Source: Asticcacaulis sp. UBA2476 (GTDB lineage Bacteria; Pseudomonadota; Alphaproteobacteria; Caulobacterales; Caulobacteraceae). From it: 26,580 nt of DNA. Made by a program: the position numbers and the translations under genes. Location of the stretch: assembly GCA_002342035.1 (NCBI GenBank), contig DDPE01000019.1, forward strand, positions 322 to 26,901, in the 5' to 3' direction. Positions 1-7,826 of this stretch are shown here, one piece after another. Positions within the stretch are counted from its first letter, which is position 1, and each line of letters opens with the position of its first letter. The notes beneath the pieces were generated by a model. It was not told the DNA's origin, made no database searches, and saw only the letters and a list, made by a program, of their open reading frames with translations.

Positions 1-158
1 TCGGGCAGATATTCGTTCTGATGCTCGTCCTCATGGGGGATGATAAAACCGTAAAGCCCCATCGCCGTCATCTGCGCGCGCAATGCCGCGACGTTGGTGA
101 CCCCTTGCGACGGATGGGTGGTGACATCAAAGGTCTGAAAGGCGGTGTCTGCGGGCAT
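1..158 (-). CDS. pepP: Xaa-Pro aminopeptidase (PepP family), N-terminal part, cut by window edge
   Basis: Only the first 52 codons are in the window; the gene runs off the left edge. The ATG lies at 156-158 on the minus strand. The translation begins MPADTAFQTFDVTT and contains an LRAQMTAMGLYGFIIP stretch followed by HEDEHQNEYLP. This is the usual opening of the creatinase-type N-terminal domain of aminopeptidase P, where the pattern is LR..M...GLDGFIIPR.DEHQGEY. Family members are cytoplasmic metallopeptidases that release the N-terminal residue before proline. The metal-binding C-terminal half is outside the window, so activity cannot be judged. The gene is 42 bases downstream of the FkbM gene on the same strand and may be co-transcribed with it. 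The family call is fairly safe; the exact substrate is not. Confidence 0.75.
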   Translation of the reverse strand, partial: MPADTAFQTFDVTTHPSQGVTNVAALRAQMTAMGLYGFIIPHEDEHQNEYLP

Positions 159-200
159 GGGAGGGCTTCCTAAACAATCTCCCCGTATTTACGACTGTAC

Positions 201-1289
201 CTACCCTGTGACAAGCGGCCCGTCAGGGGCGATGCAATAAAGCACCGTATCGGGCACAAAGGCTGAATGGTGACGCAGGTACATCTCATAGCCCGGATAA
301 TAGCTTTTGATCATCGCCGGGATTTCCCACAGATGATGGGAAAGGTGATAGATGCTGAGGGCCAGCGTCGGGCGGTAGGTTTCGATAATGTGGTGCGCGC
401 CTTTGATGGCTTCGATCTCGGCCCCTTCAATATCCATCTTGATGAAGTTGGGCGGGGATGCGCTTAAGGTCGCATCCAGAGACACGACCGGCACTGAAAT
501 CGTGACCGGTGCGGTCTCAACGCCGATCATGAACGAACTGCACACTGTATTAAGCGCGTTAAATTTCAGGACATCATTCTTGGACCAGGCCCCGAAGGGC
601 AATAGCCAAAAATCGGTGTCTTTAAACTGGGGTTTAAGCCCGTCTATCCGTTCGCGCAGGCGCTCGAAAATATCAGGATCAGGCTCAAAGGCCGCAAACC
701 ACGACACCGGCACCGGCGATTTTTTGAGCGCGCTCTGGATCGTGTCGCCATCATAGGCGCCGCAATCGGCAAAGCGCAGGGACTTTATGCCGCGAAAGAC
801 ATCGATCCCAGCGGGGAAATAGGGGGCATATTGATCTGGCAGGCCGGTAAGAGGGCCTTGGAAATTTTGTCGAAAGGCGATGACGGTATCCAGGATGTCG
901 CGGCTGATGTCATCGCTCAGCATATCGCGAAATACCTTCAGGCCCGGCTCATTAGGGTTGACGCTGTGACTTGCGACCGCATCGATCAGGGCGGGGTAGA
1001 TGAGCGCCAGATCCTGCCACTGGTGGATTTCGCCAAAGCCCTGACGTGACAGGCTGTCGGCCAGAAAGGTATGAATGTCGGTGGCCGACGGTGTGCCGTT
1101 ATGCAGCGACACCATCAGCCGGATATCGCTCTTGTCGGCAATATCGGCCATGCGTTTAACGGGCAGGCCGCTGACCTGCGGCTCCGGCGAAAATTCATCA
1201 ATGAAGAAATCCGCTGTCTCACCGCGCTGGGCCATCTCGCCCAACAGGACGCGCCCGCTTTTACCTGCACCGTAGATAGCCGTTTTCAT
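201..1289 (-). CDS. FkbM-family SAM-dependent methyltransferase with nucleotide-binding-like N-terminus
   Basis: A 362-residue protein. The C-terminal half carries the FkbM methyltransferase signatures: a SAM-binding motif DCGAYDGDT (about 175-183), FEPDPD (201-206) and the family hallmark IKMDIEGAE (283-291). The N-terminus MKTAIYGAGKSGR has a GxGxxG-like turn and a following acidic end of a beta strand (DFFIDE). This suggests a small Rossmann-type nucleotide-binding domain of about 100 residues fused ahead of the methyltransferase. FkbM enzymes usually O-methylate sugars or secondary metabolites; the substrate here is unknown. It sits downstream of prmA (65-base gap) and upstream of the pepP-like gene, all on the minus strand. 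The start follows an AGGG at close spacing. No membrane segments or signal peptide are visible. The methyltransferase call is confident; the N-terminal domain assignment is inference. Confidence 0.85.
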   Translation of the reverse strand: MKTAIYGAGKSGRVLLGEMAQRGETADFFIDEFSPEPQVSGLPVKRMADIADKSDIRLMVSLHNGTPSATDIHTFLADSLSRQGFGEIHQWQDLALIYPALIDAVASHSVNPNEPGLKVFRDMLSDDISRDILDTVIAFRQNFQGPLTGLPDQYAPYFPAGIDVFRGIKSLRFADCGAYDGDTIQSALKKSPVPVSWFAAFEPDPDIFERLRERIDGLKPQFKDTDFWLLPFGAWSKNDVLKFNALNTVCSSFMIGVETAPVTISVPVVSLDATLSASPPNFIKMDIEGAEIEAIKGAHHIIETYRPTLALSIYHLSHHLWEIPAMIKSYYPGYEMYLRHHSAFVPDTVLYCIAPDGPLVTG

Positions 1290-1354
1290 CGCCCTAAACT
1301 CATACTGATTTCACATAACCGCGAGTATTAGGTGGAATGGTTAAGCGGGCCTTA

Positions 1355-2221
1355 TCAGACTTTCTGCATGACCAGCGTGCACCAGGCGTCGCGGTGGATG
1401 CGGCGCACGACCTTAAAACCATGCGACAGGTAAGCGCCCTTAACGAACCGTTCCTGCGTGCGCAGCAGACCCGACAGGATGACGATACCGCCGGGCTTAA
1501 GCGCGCCGCGGATCGCATGGGACAGGCCGACTAAGGGGCGTGCTAAGATATTGGCGAACACCAGATCATAGGGGGCGTCCTGACGCACATCTTTGTGGTT
1601 CAGGCCATTGGCCCATACAAAGCGGGCCTTGGCCTGATTGAGTTTGGTGTTCTCATTGGAAATGCGCACGCTGATCGGATCGATATCGGTGCCGACGGCA
1701 AATTTGGTGCCGGTTTTGGCAGCCGCGATAGCCAGAACCCCGGTGCCCGCGCCAACATCCAGCACGCGCTCAAAGCGGTGTTTTTTCAGCAAATCATTGT
1801 ATGCCATAAGGCAACCGACCGTGGTGCCGTGGTGGCCGGTACCAAAGGCCGCACCGGCTTCGATGCGCAGATTAACGGCGCTTAGCGGCCGTTTGCCGCG
1901 ATCATGGGCACCGTAGACAAAGAAACGCCCCGCCCGCACCGGCGGCAAACCCGACAGCGCCATAGCCAGCCAATCGGCATCGGCCAGTTGCTCGACGTTA
2001 AGCTTCAGGTCAGCATAATCAGTCAAAACCTCTTGTAAACGCTCAGATTCTTCTTCGGTTGTCGGGAAGGCATCGATGCGCCAGATGTTTTTGTCCTCAT
2101 CTTCCTCAAGGATGGAATAGGTCGCCCCTTCGAGGAAGGCGTCGTCGTCAATGGCGCTGGCTGCGGCTTCGGCAATGGCGCGGGGGCCACGGGCGACGAT
2201 TTGCTGAGGATGGTAGGTCAT
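1355..2221 (-). CDS. prmA: Ribosomal protein L11 methyltransferase PrmA
   Basis: A 288-residue protein with the order expected for PrmA. It has an N-terminal L11-recognition region, then the family motif AFGTGHHGTT and the SAM-binding motif LDVGAGTGVLAIAA. Next come TDIDP (acidic ribose contact) and NILARPL, equivalent to the NPPY-like catalytic loop. PrmA trimethylates lysines and the N-terminus of ribosomal protein L11 in the cytoplasm. The length matches alphaproteobacterial members. The start at 2221 has no strong Shine-Dalgarno sequence. It diverges from the Lys/Ala-rich gene starting at 2318, so the roughly 95 bases between them must hold both promoters. The FkbM gene follows on the same strand. 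Confidence 0.93.
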   Translation of the reverse strand: MTYHPQQIVARGPRAIAEAAASAIDDDAFLEGATYSILEEDEDKNIWRIDAFPTTEEESERLQEVLTDYADLKLNVEQLADADWLAMALSGLPPVRAGRFFVYGAHDRGKRPLSAVNLRIEAGAAFGTGHHGTTVGCLMAYNDLLKKHRFERVLDVGAGTGVLAIAAAKTGTKFAVGTDIDPISVRISNENTKLNQAKARFVWANGLNHKDVRQDAPYDLVFANILARPLVGLSHAIRGALKPGGIVILSGLLRTQERFVKGAYLSHGFKVVRRIHRDAWCTLVMQKV

Positions 2222-2317
2222 GTTGCTTTATGTTCTTTGTACGCAATTGATTAAGAGCGCAGAGTCAGATAGGCTAAGGAGATTCGACGACTGCGTTTGA
2301 GCGATGGGATAAGATTG

Positions 2318-3139
2318 ATGGCGAGAGCTACCACGAAAAAGACGACGACGGAAACAGAAATCCCGGCCGATGCCGGTGTAAAAAAGACCATCGCGCGTAA
2401 GGCTCCGGCCGTGAAGGCTGCGGCGGAAAAAGCTGTGGCCAGTGCTGAGAAAACCGTCAAGACGGCAGCCAAGACAACGGCGGCTACCGCCAAGAAAGCG
2501 ACAACCGCCGCGAAGACGACGGTTAAAAAAGCTGCTGCCGAGGTAAAGCCGATCGTGGCCGACACCAAAAAGGCGGTGGTGGCTGAGACCCAAAAGGTTT
2601 CCAAAGCCGCAGCCAAGACCGAAACCAAGGCGGCCAAGGTCGTAAAGACGGCTGAGAAAAACGTCGAAAAGACCGTGAAAGCGGCGACCAAAAAGGTAGA
2701 AGCCGCTGTGGCGGATGCCAAAAAGACGGCGACCAAAGCGACCGATAAGGCTGTGGCCAAGGCCAAGCCCGTCATCGCCAAGGCTCAAAAAGAGGCCGAA
2801 AAGGCGATCGACGCCGCGCAGGATAAAATCGATGACGCGATCAAGGCGGCTCAGCCTGCGCTCGATAAGGCCCGCAAAGAAGCTGCGAAGGTCATCGATG
2901 CGGTTGAAGATAAGGTTGATGACGCCGTGAAGGCGGCAACGCCTGCCATCAATCAGGCTAAGGCCAAGATCGACGATGTTCTGGACGATGCTCAGGCTAA
3001 GCTTGATGAGGCTGTTAAGGCCGCTAAGCCGACCTTCGATAAGATCGAAGCCAAGGTCGAAGAGGTCGCCGCGGACGCCAAAGCCGCCGTTACACAGAGC
3101 AAGCCCGGTTTCTGGGCACGTCTGTTCGGCAAGAAATAA
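2318..3139 (+). CDS. Lys/Ala-rich histone H1-like repeat protein
   Basis: A 273-residue protein made almost entirely of Ala, Lys, Val, Thr and acidic residues. Residues 1-160 are strongly basic with AAKK/KTA steps, like histone H1-type bacterial proteins (the AlgP or PhaF tail style). Residues 164-250 are three consecutive 29-residue repeats of the type IDxxxDKxDDAxKAAxPxxxxx, more balanced in charge and helix-forming. The last residues, PGFWARLFGKK, form an aromatic and basic tail. A TTG at 2297 could also start the frame, but the ATG at 2318 gives the natural MARATTKK start after a GGGATAAG stretch; AAGGAG at 2276-2281 is better spaced for neither. There is no signal peptide. Possible roles are nucleoid binding or binding a charged or lipid surface; no function can be assigned. 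A strong terminator follows at 3165-3193. Confidence 0.8.
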   Translation: MARATTKKTTTETEIPADAGVKKTIARKAPAVKAAAEKAVASAEKTVKTAAKTTAATAKKATTAAKTTVKKAAAEVKPIVADTKKAVVAETQKVSKAAAKTETKAAKVVKTAEKNVEKTVKAATKKVEAAVADAKKTATKATDKAVAKAKPVIAKAQKEAEKAIDAAQDKIDDAIKAAQPALDKARKEAAKVIDAVEDKVDDAVKAATPAINQAKAKIDDVLDDAQAKLDEAVKAAKPTFDKIEAKVEEVAADAKAAVTQSKPGFWARLFGKK

Positions 3140-3164
3140 CACCCGCACGATATCCGGATTAAGG

Positions 3165-3193
3165 AAGGGCGGGATTAAACTCCCGCCCTTTTT
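3165..3193 (+). terminator. Rho-independent terminator after the Lys/Ala-rich gene
   Basis: The arms AAGGGCGGGA (3165-3174) and TCCCGCCCTT (3181-3190) pair perfectly around a six-base loop, and the transcript continues into five T residues (3189-3193). It lies 25 bases after the stop codon of the Lys/Ala-rich gene and ends that transcript before the ABC transporter gene. Confidence 0.9.
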
Positions 3194-3268
3194 CATGTCT
3201 AAACAGCATGATCATGTCATCAACTGACATACGGGCGGTATAAACACATACAAAGCCCAGTCAGGTTC

Positions 3269-5155
3269 ATGATGATACTCGCACCCGTATTTACCTTTTT
3301 TGAGAGCCTGATTAAGCCGTTTAAGGACTATCAGGCCGCAACGCCGCCCACGACCGTGCGCGGATTTTTCACCCATTTCCTGCGTCAGGTCTGGCCGGTT
3401 TTTGCGGTATTGCTGGTGGTCGGGCTGTTGTTCACCCTGACCGAAGTGATGGTGTTTCAGTACATCGCGCGGGTCATCGACATATTGACCCACGCCGATC
3501 CGGCACAGCTCTGGGCTCTGCATGGCCGTGAGTTTATCATCATGTTGCTGGTGCTGGGGGTGTTATCGCCCGCGCTGTTGGGCTTACATTCGCTGATCCT
3601 GCAACAGGCGATCACCTCGAACTTTCCGACCCTGATCCGCTGGCAGTCGCACCGCCATGTCGTGCGGCAATCTTTGAGCTTTTTCAGTAATGACTTTGCC
3701 GGACGGGTAGCCTCAAAGGTGGTCGATACGGCCTCGGCCCTGCGCAACACACTGGTGACCCTGTGTGACACCTTCCTTTATGTTATCGTCTACTTCACCA
3801 GCGCGATCGTGCTGTTTTTTGCTGCCGATCCACGCCTGATCCTGCCGGTGATTATCTGGATGGCGCTGTATGTCCTGATGTGCCTGCGGTTTGTGCCGAA
3901 GCTGTCGAAGGCGTCGGAAGAGGGCTCAGAGGCGCGCTCATCACTGGTTGGGCGGGTGGTCGACAGCTATACCAATATCCAGACGGTCAAGCTGTTTGCC
4001 AATACCCACCGCGAAGACGACTATGTGCGCGAAGCGCTCGATTTCAACGGCAAAAAATGGCAGGCCCAGCAGCGGTTGATCACCACGCTCGATATCGGCG
4101 TGGCGGTGTTGAACGCCAGTTTGCTGATTTCTACGGGCATCTTGGCGGTGTGGCTGTGGCGTGATGGTGCCATCAGTGTCGGTGCCATTGCCCTGGTAGG
4201 GGCCCTGACCCAGCGATTGCTCAACATGTCCGGCTGGGTGATGTTTCAGGTTACCAGCCTGTTTGAAAATATAGGCACCGTGCAAAACGGCATGGAAACC
4301 ATCTCGCATCCTCATACGGTGATCGATGCTGCACAGGCTGCTGATCTGGTGGTAACGCGGGGCGAAATCCGGTTTGAAGACGTGCAGTTCGGTTATGGTG
4401 ACAGCGGCCGTCCGGCGCTCAACGGCATCAACCTGACCATTGCGCCGGGGGAAAAGATCGGTCTGGTCGGGCCATCAGGGGCGGGTAAGTCGACGCTGGT
4501 TAACCTGTTCCTGCGCCTCTATGACCTGACCGGCGGGCGTATCCTGATCGATGGGCAAGACATTGCGACGGTGACGCAGGAAAGCTTACGCAGTCATATC
4601 GGCATGGTAACACAGGATACATCGCTGCTGCATCGCTCGATCCGCGACAATATCGGCTATGCCAAGCCGGGCGCCAGCGATGCCGAGATTATGGAAGCTG
4701 CGGCGCGTGCCCATGCGGCCAGCTTTATACCGGCTCTGGTCGATTCCAAGGGGCGCACGGGCCTTGAGGCCCATGTCGGGGAACGCGGTGTCAAGCTGTC
4801 GGGCGGGCAGCGCCAGCGGGTCGCCATTGCGCGGGTGCTGCTGAAAAATGCGCCGATGCTGGTGCTGGATGAAGCCACGTCAGCGCTCGATTCTGAGGTC
4901 GAAGCCGCCATTCAGGATAGCCTGATTGACCTGATGACCGGCAAGACGGTGATCGCCATCGCCCACCGCCTCAGCACCATCGCGCGCATGGACCGGCTGG
5001 TGGTCATGGATGGGGGGCGGATTGTCGAGGTCGGGACGCACGGTGAACTGATTGCCGCCGGCGGGCTTTATGCGCGGCTATGGGCGCGCCAGACCGGCGG
5101 GTTTATTGCGGAGGACGTGGCCGTCAAAAGTTTAGAGCTTTCGGAACATGACTAA
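3269..5155 (+). CDS. ABC exporter half-transporter (fused permease and ATPase)
   Basis: A 628-residue protein. Residues 40-335 form an ABC exporter type I membrane domain with about six hydrophobic spans. Residues 365-605 form the ATPase. All nucleotide-binding motifs are intact: Walker A GPSGAGKST (401-409), Q-loop Q449, signature LSGGQ (510-514), Walker B MLVLDE (530-535) and switch histidine H566. It should therefore act as a homodimer, or pair with another half-transporter, in the inner membrane. Residues 1-30 are extra polar sequence before the first span. The architecture matches MsbA/AtmA-like multidrug or lipid exporters, but the substrate cannot be read from sequence. ATG codons at 3269 and 3272 are both possible starts. 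Its 3' end overlaps the convergent GNAT gene by 24 bases. Confidence 0.92.
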   Translation: MMILAPVFTFFESLIKPFKDYQAATPPTTVRGFFTHFLRQVWPVFAVLLVVGLLFTLTEVMVFQYIARVIDILTHADPAQLWALHGREFIIMLLVLGVLSPALLGLHSLILQQAITSNFPTLIRWQSHRHVVRQSLSFFSNDFAGRVASKVVDTASALRNTLVTLCDTFLYVIVYFTSAIVLFFAADPRLILPVIIWMALYVLMCLRFVPKLSKASEEGSEARSSLVGRVVDSYTNIQTVKLFANTHREDDYVREALDFNGKKWQAQQRLITTLDIGVAVLNASLLISTGILAVWLWRDGAISVGAIALVGALTQRLLNMSGWVMFQVTSLFENIGTVQNGMETISHPHTVIDAAQAADLVVTRGEIRFEDVQFGYGDSGRPALNGINLTIAPGEKIGLVGPSGAGKSTLVNLFLRLYDLTGGRILIDGQDIATVTQESLRSHIGMVTQDTSLLHRSIRDNIGYAKPGASDAEIMEAAARAHAASFIPALVDSKGRTGLEAHVGERGVKLSGGQRQRVAIARVLLKNAPMLVLDEATSALDSEVEAAIQDSLIDLMTGKTVIAIAHRLSTIARMDRLVVMDGGRIVEVGTHGELIAAGGLYARLWARQTGGFIAEDVAVKSLELSEHD

Positions 5156-5623
5156 GGCATCAACCAGCCCTTCGACCGGATGATCGAAAGCGTCCGGCAG
5201 GCGGGTCAGGGTCTGAAAGCCCAGCCCGTGCCATAGCGCCACGGCGCGAACATTGGTCGACACGACGAAATTGAACTGCATGGCGGCAAAGCCCATGTCT
5301 GTGGCGACCTCAAGCGAGTGCTGGCACATGGCGCGGGCCACGCCCTTACCCATAGAATGAGCGGCGGTCATATAGCCGCAGTTGGCGACATGGCTGCCGC
5401 CGCCTTTTTGGTTGGCTTTGAGGTAATAGGTGCCGAGAATCTGACCGTCATCAACGGCTGCAAACACATGATGACCATCGGCAAACCAGTAGTTTAAGGT
5501 TTGTTCACGCGACCAGTCGCGGGGCAGGGCGTAGGTGTCGCCGGCACGGATGACGGGCTCAAGGATCGACCAGATAGCGTCATGATCAGCGAGGGTGGCG
5601 GGACGAATATTCATCCTCGCCAC
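5132..5623 (-). CDS. GNAT-family N-acetyltransferase
   Basis: A 163-residue protein with the single-domain GNAT layout. It starts MNIRPATLADHDAIW and contains VANCGYMTAAHSMGKGVARAM, which holds the acetyl-CoA pyrophosphate-binding motif (family Q/RxxGxG/A; here MGKGVA). It ends with the strand-helix NVRAVALWHGLGFQTL typical of motif B. The substrate is unknown; family members acetylate amines on small molecules, antibiotics or proteins. The open frame begins at a GTG (5623), but the ATG at 5614 gives the conventional N-terminus, so up to three residues are uncertain. Its stop lies inside the end of the ABC transporter gene on the opposite strand (24-base overlap). Confidence 0.85.
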   Translation of the reverse strand: MARMNIRPATLADHDAIWSILEPVIRAGDTYALPRDWSREQTLNYWFADGHHVFAAVDDGQILGTYYLKANQKGGGSHVANCGYMTAAHSMGKGVARAMCQHSLEVATDMGFAAMQFNFVVSTNVRAVALWHGLGFQTLTRLPDAFDHPVEGLVDALVMFRKL

Positions 5624-5653
5624 ATAGGGCGACTTATCCAGCCGCGCAAGACT

Positions 5654-5842
5654 TTAGCTCAGACGTAAACGTAAAGCATCCGCCGTCAGCGACAGCATTT
5701 CGCGTAAGTTGTCTTCGTCAACCTCATCGACTTCCATGACCATGCGGGTCATTTCGTCATTAAGCAGGTCGTCAAGCGACAGATCGGGAATAATTGAATG
5801 GCGGGTGGATGTGGAGCGCTTAATGGCAGGTGTACCCAGCAT
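5654..5842 (-). CDS. Small acidic protein of unknown function
   Basis: I do not recognise this gene. From the ATG at 5842 it encodes 62 residues: a basic serine/threonine stretch (AIKRSTSTRHS), then an acidic leucine-rich stretch (LSLDDLLNDEM, VDEVDEDNLREML), ending RLRLS. It has no signal peptide or membrane span. The frame stays open to another ATG at 5980, giving 108 residues. I prefer the shorter form because AGGAGG lies five bases upstream of the 5842 ATG (bases 5848-5853), and because the upstream part holds an inverted repeat that looks like leader sequence. The 5980 start has only AAGGGA at very short spacing. The gene sits 30 bases from the GNAT gene on the same strand. Confidence 0.55.
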   Translation of the reverse strand: MLGTPAIKRSTSTRHSIIPDLSLDDLLNDEMTRMVMEVDEVDEDNLREMLSLTADALRLRLS

Positions 5843-6209
5843 GTCGGCCTCCTTCTTATGAGGTGTGTCTAATAAAGCGCTGACAGGGTGCGATTGCCCT
5901 GTGAACGCGAACGGATCAGAATAGGTGTCGATCTCATCATATCGCAATTGAGAATTATTCGCAATATAGCTCATCGGCATTTATCCCTTACGGTTTCGGG
6001 TTGCGGTTTTTCAGGCTGCAGGCTCTAAACACTTAAGGTTATAAAAGAATTTTGTATCGTTCTGATGATAGTTGGGCATATAGGCAGCGCTTTGGCGTTT
6101 ACCAAGTACGGCTGCAAAGTCTTTTAGACATTTTTTATGGCCGGAGTTTGACCGGTGTTTGGTACACCTTACCATAATTGCGTCATAACACAACGTGCAG
6201 GGGAACATT
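5843..6209. promoter_or_regulatory. Divergent control region between the small acidic protein gene and the Pr6Pr-type gene
   Basis: This stretch has no convincing gene if the short start at 5842 is right. It holds two dyads. ACAGGG (5883-5888) and CCCTGT (5897-5902) are separated by eight bases and lie in the leader of the minus-strand gene. GGTGT (6154-6158) and ACACC (6164-6168) are separated by five bases and lie about 45 bases before the plus-strand ATG. Either could be an operator or an RNA hairpin. A frame at 6011-6208 on the minus strand shows no family features and is not called. Confidence 0.35.
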
Positions 6210-6842
6210 ATGAAGCGCTGGGTAACCGTTAGCGGGCTTGGGATTGGGATTGTCGCCCTGTGTGTTCAACTTTTTTTGACTATTTCGTCAAGATTGGTGA
6301 ATGGCGATAACCTGTTGGACGCTTTCATTTTCTTTATCAGTTTCTTCACCATACTGACGAATTTGGCGCTGGTTCTGATCTATGCGTCGGCGCTGTTTAA
6401 GGGGCGCTGTCTGGACGGTTTCAGGCGCGACGGGGTACGCGCTATGATGGCCGGGATCATGACTCTGGTTATGATATTCTACCATTTCATGTTGGCACAG
6501 ACCTGGAATCCGCAAGGGTGGTTCAAGGTCTGCGACATCGCGCTGCACTATGTGACGCCGGTCATTTATCTGGTGTGGTGGGTATGGGTGCAGCCCCACG
6601 GTGCGCTGCGGTTTCGCGATATTCCGGCGATGTTTATACCGGCTGCCATCTATGTGGCTTATGTGATGATCCGTGGTGCGATCACCACGATTTATCCATA
6701 TGCCGTGTTTGACGCGCATACCTTGGGTTATGAGGCGGTGGCGATCAATATTGTCGGCTTGATAGTGTTTACAGGCATTTTGTTTGCCGTTGCCGTTCTG
6801 GCCGATAAGGTTTTAAGCCGCAGCCCGCCCCAGATGCACTAA
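6210..6842 (+). CDS. Pr6Pr-type six-span membrane protein
   Basis: A 210-residue integral membrane protein. About six hydrophobic segments are visible, including LGIGIVALCVQLFLTI, AFIFFISFFTILTNLALVLIYA, GIMTLVMIFYHFML, VTPVIYLVWWVW, FIPAAIYVAYVMI and IVGLIVFTGILFAVAVL. The FTILTNLALVL segment and the internal Asp-Ile-Ala-Leu-His-Tyr region resemble the bacterial Pr6Pr membrane family. The biochemical role of that family is not established, so no function is assigned. An AGGGGA (6199-6204) lies five bases before the ATG at 6210 and decides this start over the GTG at 6195. The last 30 bases overlap the convergent hisN gene. Confidence 0.75.
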   Translation: MKRWVTVSGLGIGIVALCVQLFLTISSRLVNGDNLLDAFIFFISFFTILTNLALVLIYASALFKGRCLDGFRRDGVRAMMAGIMTLVMIFYHFMLAQTWNPQGWFKVCDIALHYVTPVIYLVWWVWVQPHGALRFRDIPAMFIPAAIYVAYVMIRGAITTIYPYAVFDAHTLGYEAVAINIVGLIVFTGILFAVAVLADKVLSRSPPQMH

Positions 6843-7622
6843 GGCTTCATCACGTACAGATGTGCTGCCTGACGCGATCACCTGACCGCCATAGCCGCCG
6901 ACAGGTTTGCCGTGCCAGTCAGTGACCGTGCCGCCAGCGTTCTCGATTACCGGAATGATGGCGTCGATGTCCCAGGCCATCAGGCCGGTTTCAAGGGCGA
7001 TATCCATCGTGCCCTGAGCGACCATCGCAAAGGCATAGGCGTCGCAGCCATAGCGTGACAGGCGGGCCGCACTTCGCAATGACCCGAACGCGTCGGCCTC
7101 TATGCCTTTGAACAGGAAGGGATCGGTGGTGCCGAGCGTGGCGGCGGATAGTGTGCCGCAATCGCGCACTTTCAGGGCCGTTTCACCGGAGGCGGTGATC
7201 AGGCGGGAGCCGAGGTTGGGACTGCCGATAAAGATTTCACCTAAAAAGGGCTGGGCAATTAGCCCCACGACGGGACGATTGTGGTGGCGCAGACCGATCA
7301 GGGTCGTCCACAGTGGCAGGCCCGAAATGAAGGCGCGGGTGCCGTCAATGGGATCAAGCACCCAAACAAATTCGGCGTCGGGTTGATGCTCACCATATTC
7401 TTCGCCGATGATGCCGTGGTCGGGAAAGTGTTCGGATATGAGCGCGCGAATGGCGCGTTCGGCCCCTTTGTCGGCTTCGGTAACCGGATCAAAGCCTTTG
7501 TCCAGCTTATTGTCAGCCCCCAGCGACAGGGTGCGAAACAGCGGCAACGAAATGCGCGCAGCGGCGGCGGCAAGGGTCTGGGCAAAGGCGTCCAGATGGT
7601 CGAAGTCCGGGGATTTTGTCAT
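6813..7622 (-). CDS. hisN: Histidinol-phosphatase, inositol-monophosphatase family (HisN)
   Basis: A 269-residue Mg-dependent phosphatase of the inositol monophosphatase superfamily. Metal-site motifs are intact: DPVTEADKGAE (45-55), GEEYG (73-77), DPIDGTRAF (90-98) and the distal WDIDA motif. HisN-type members remove phosphate from histidinol phosphate in histidine synthesis. The pattern DPIDGTRAFISGLPLWTTLIGL and a length near 260 fit HisN better than SuhB. The other histidine gene in this window, hisIE, is 18 kb away and not in the same operon, so the HisN assignment rests on sequence alone. The stop overlaps the convergent membrane-protein gene by 30 bases. Confidence 0.85.
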   Translation of the reverse strand: MTKSPDFDHLDAFAQTLAAAAARISLPLFRTLSLGADNKLDKGFDPVTEADKGAERAIRALISEHFPDHGIIGEEYGEHQPDAEFVWVLDPIDGTRAFISGLPLWTTLIGLRHHNRPVVGLIAQPFLGEIFIGSPNLGSRLITASGETALKVRDCGTLSAATLGTTDPFLFKGIEADAFGSLRSAARLSRYGCDAYAFAMVAQGTMDIALETGLMAWDIDAIIPVIENAGGTVTDWHGKPVGGYGGQVIASGSTSVRDEALVHLGRAAA

Positions 7623-7732
7623 GACGGCCAGATGTAAATCCAGTCGCCGTGTACGTCCAGTCGGAAAGTGATCATCTGGACGCTATGCGACCAGAAGGGG
7701 TAAAACAGGTTCGTCAGAACTACCTCAGATTT

Positions 7733-7751
7733 CCAAGCCGATCAGGCTTGG
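7733..7751. repeat. Perfect 7-bp hairpin in the hisN upstream region
   Basis: CCAAGCC (7733-7739) and GGCTTGG (7745-7751) pair around GATCA. It lies in the gap 7623-7826 between the XRE regulator gene and hisN, both on the minus strand. No T-run follows on either strand, so it is not a standard terminator. A second pair, GTCCAG (7655-7660) and CTGGAC (7676-7681), lies nearer hisN. No gene is seen in this 204-base gap. Confidence 0.4.
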
Positions 7752-7826
7752 CAAGGGCGCCAAATTAGGTACTTGGCCGCCCGAACTTATGTGAGGTAAG
7801 CCTACGCGGCGTTTGAGCGAATAAAG

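Noticed and set aside
2807..3067. Three 87-base repeats that might be read as a short tandem array or CRISPR
   Set aside because: The period is in frame, the units diverge at the DNA level, and they have no spacers; they encode protein repeats.
2228..3196. Long minus-strand open frames (322 and 176 residues) opposite the Lys/Ala-rich gene
   Set aside because: Lysine and alanine codons rarely create stops on the other strand, so the open frames follow from composition. The translations are low-complexity with no family features, and the plus-strand frame has sensible repeats and a terminator.
6011..6208. Minus-strand 65-residue frame in the gap before the Pr6Pr-type gene
   Set aside because: It has no ribosome-binding site or family features, and it spans the region that must hold the divergent promoters.
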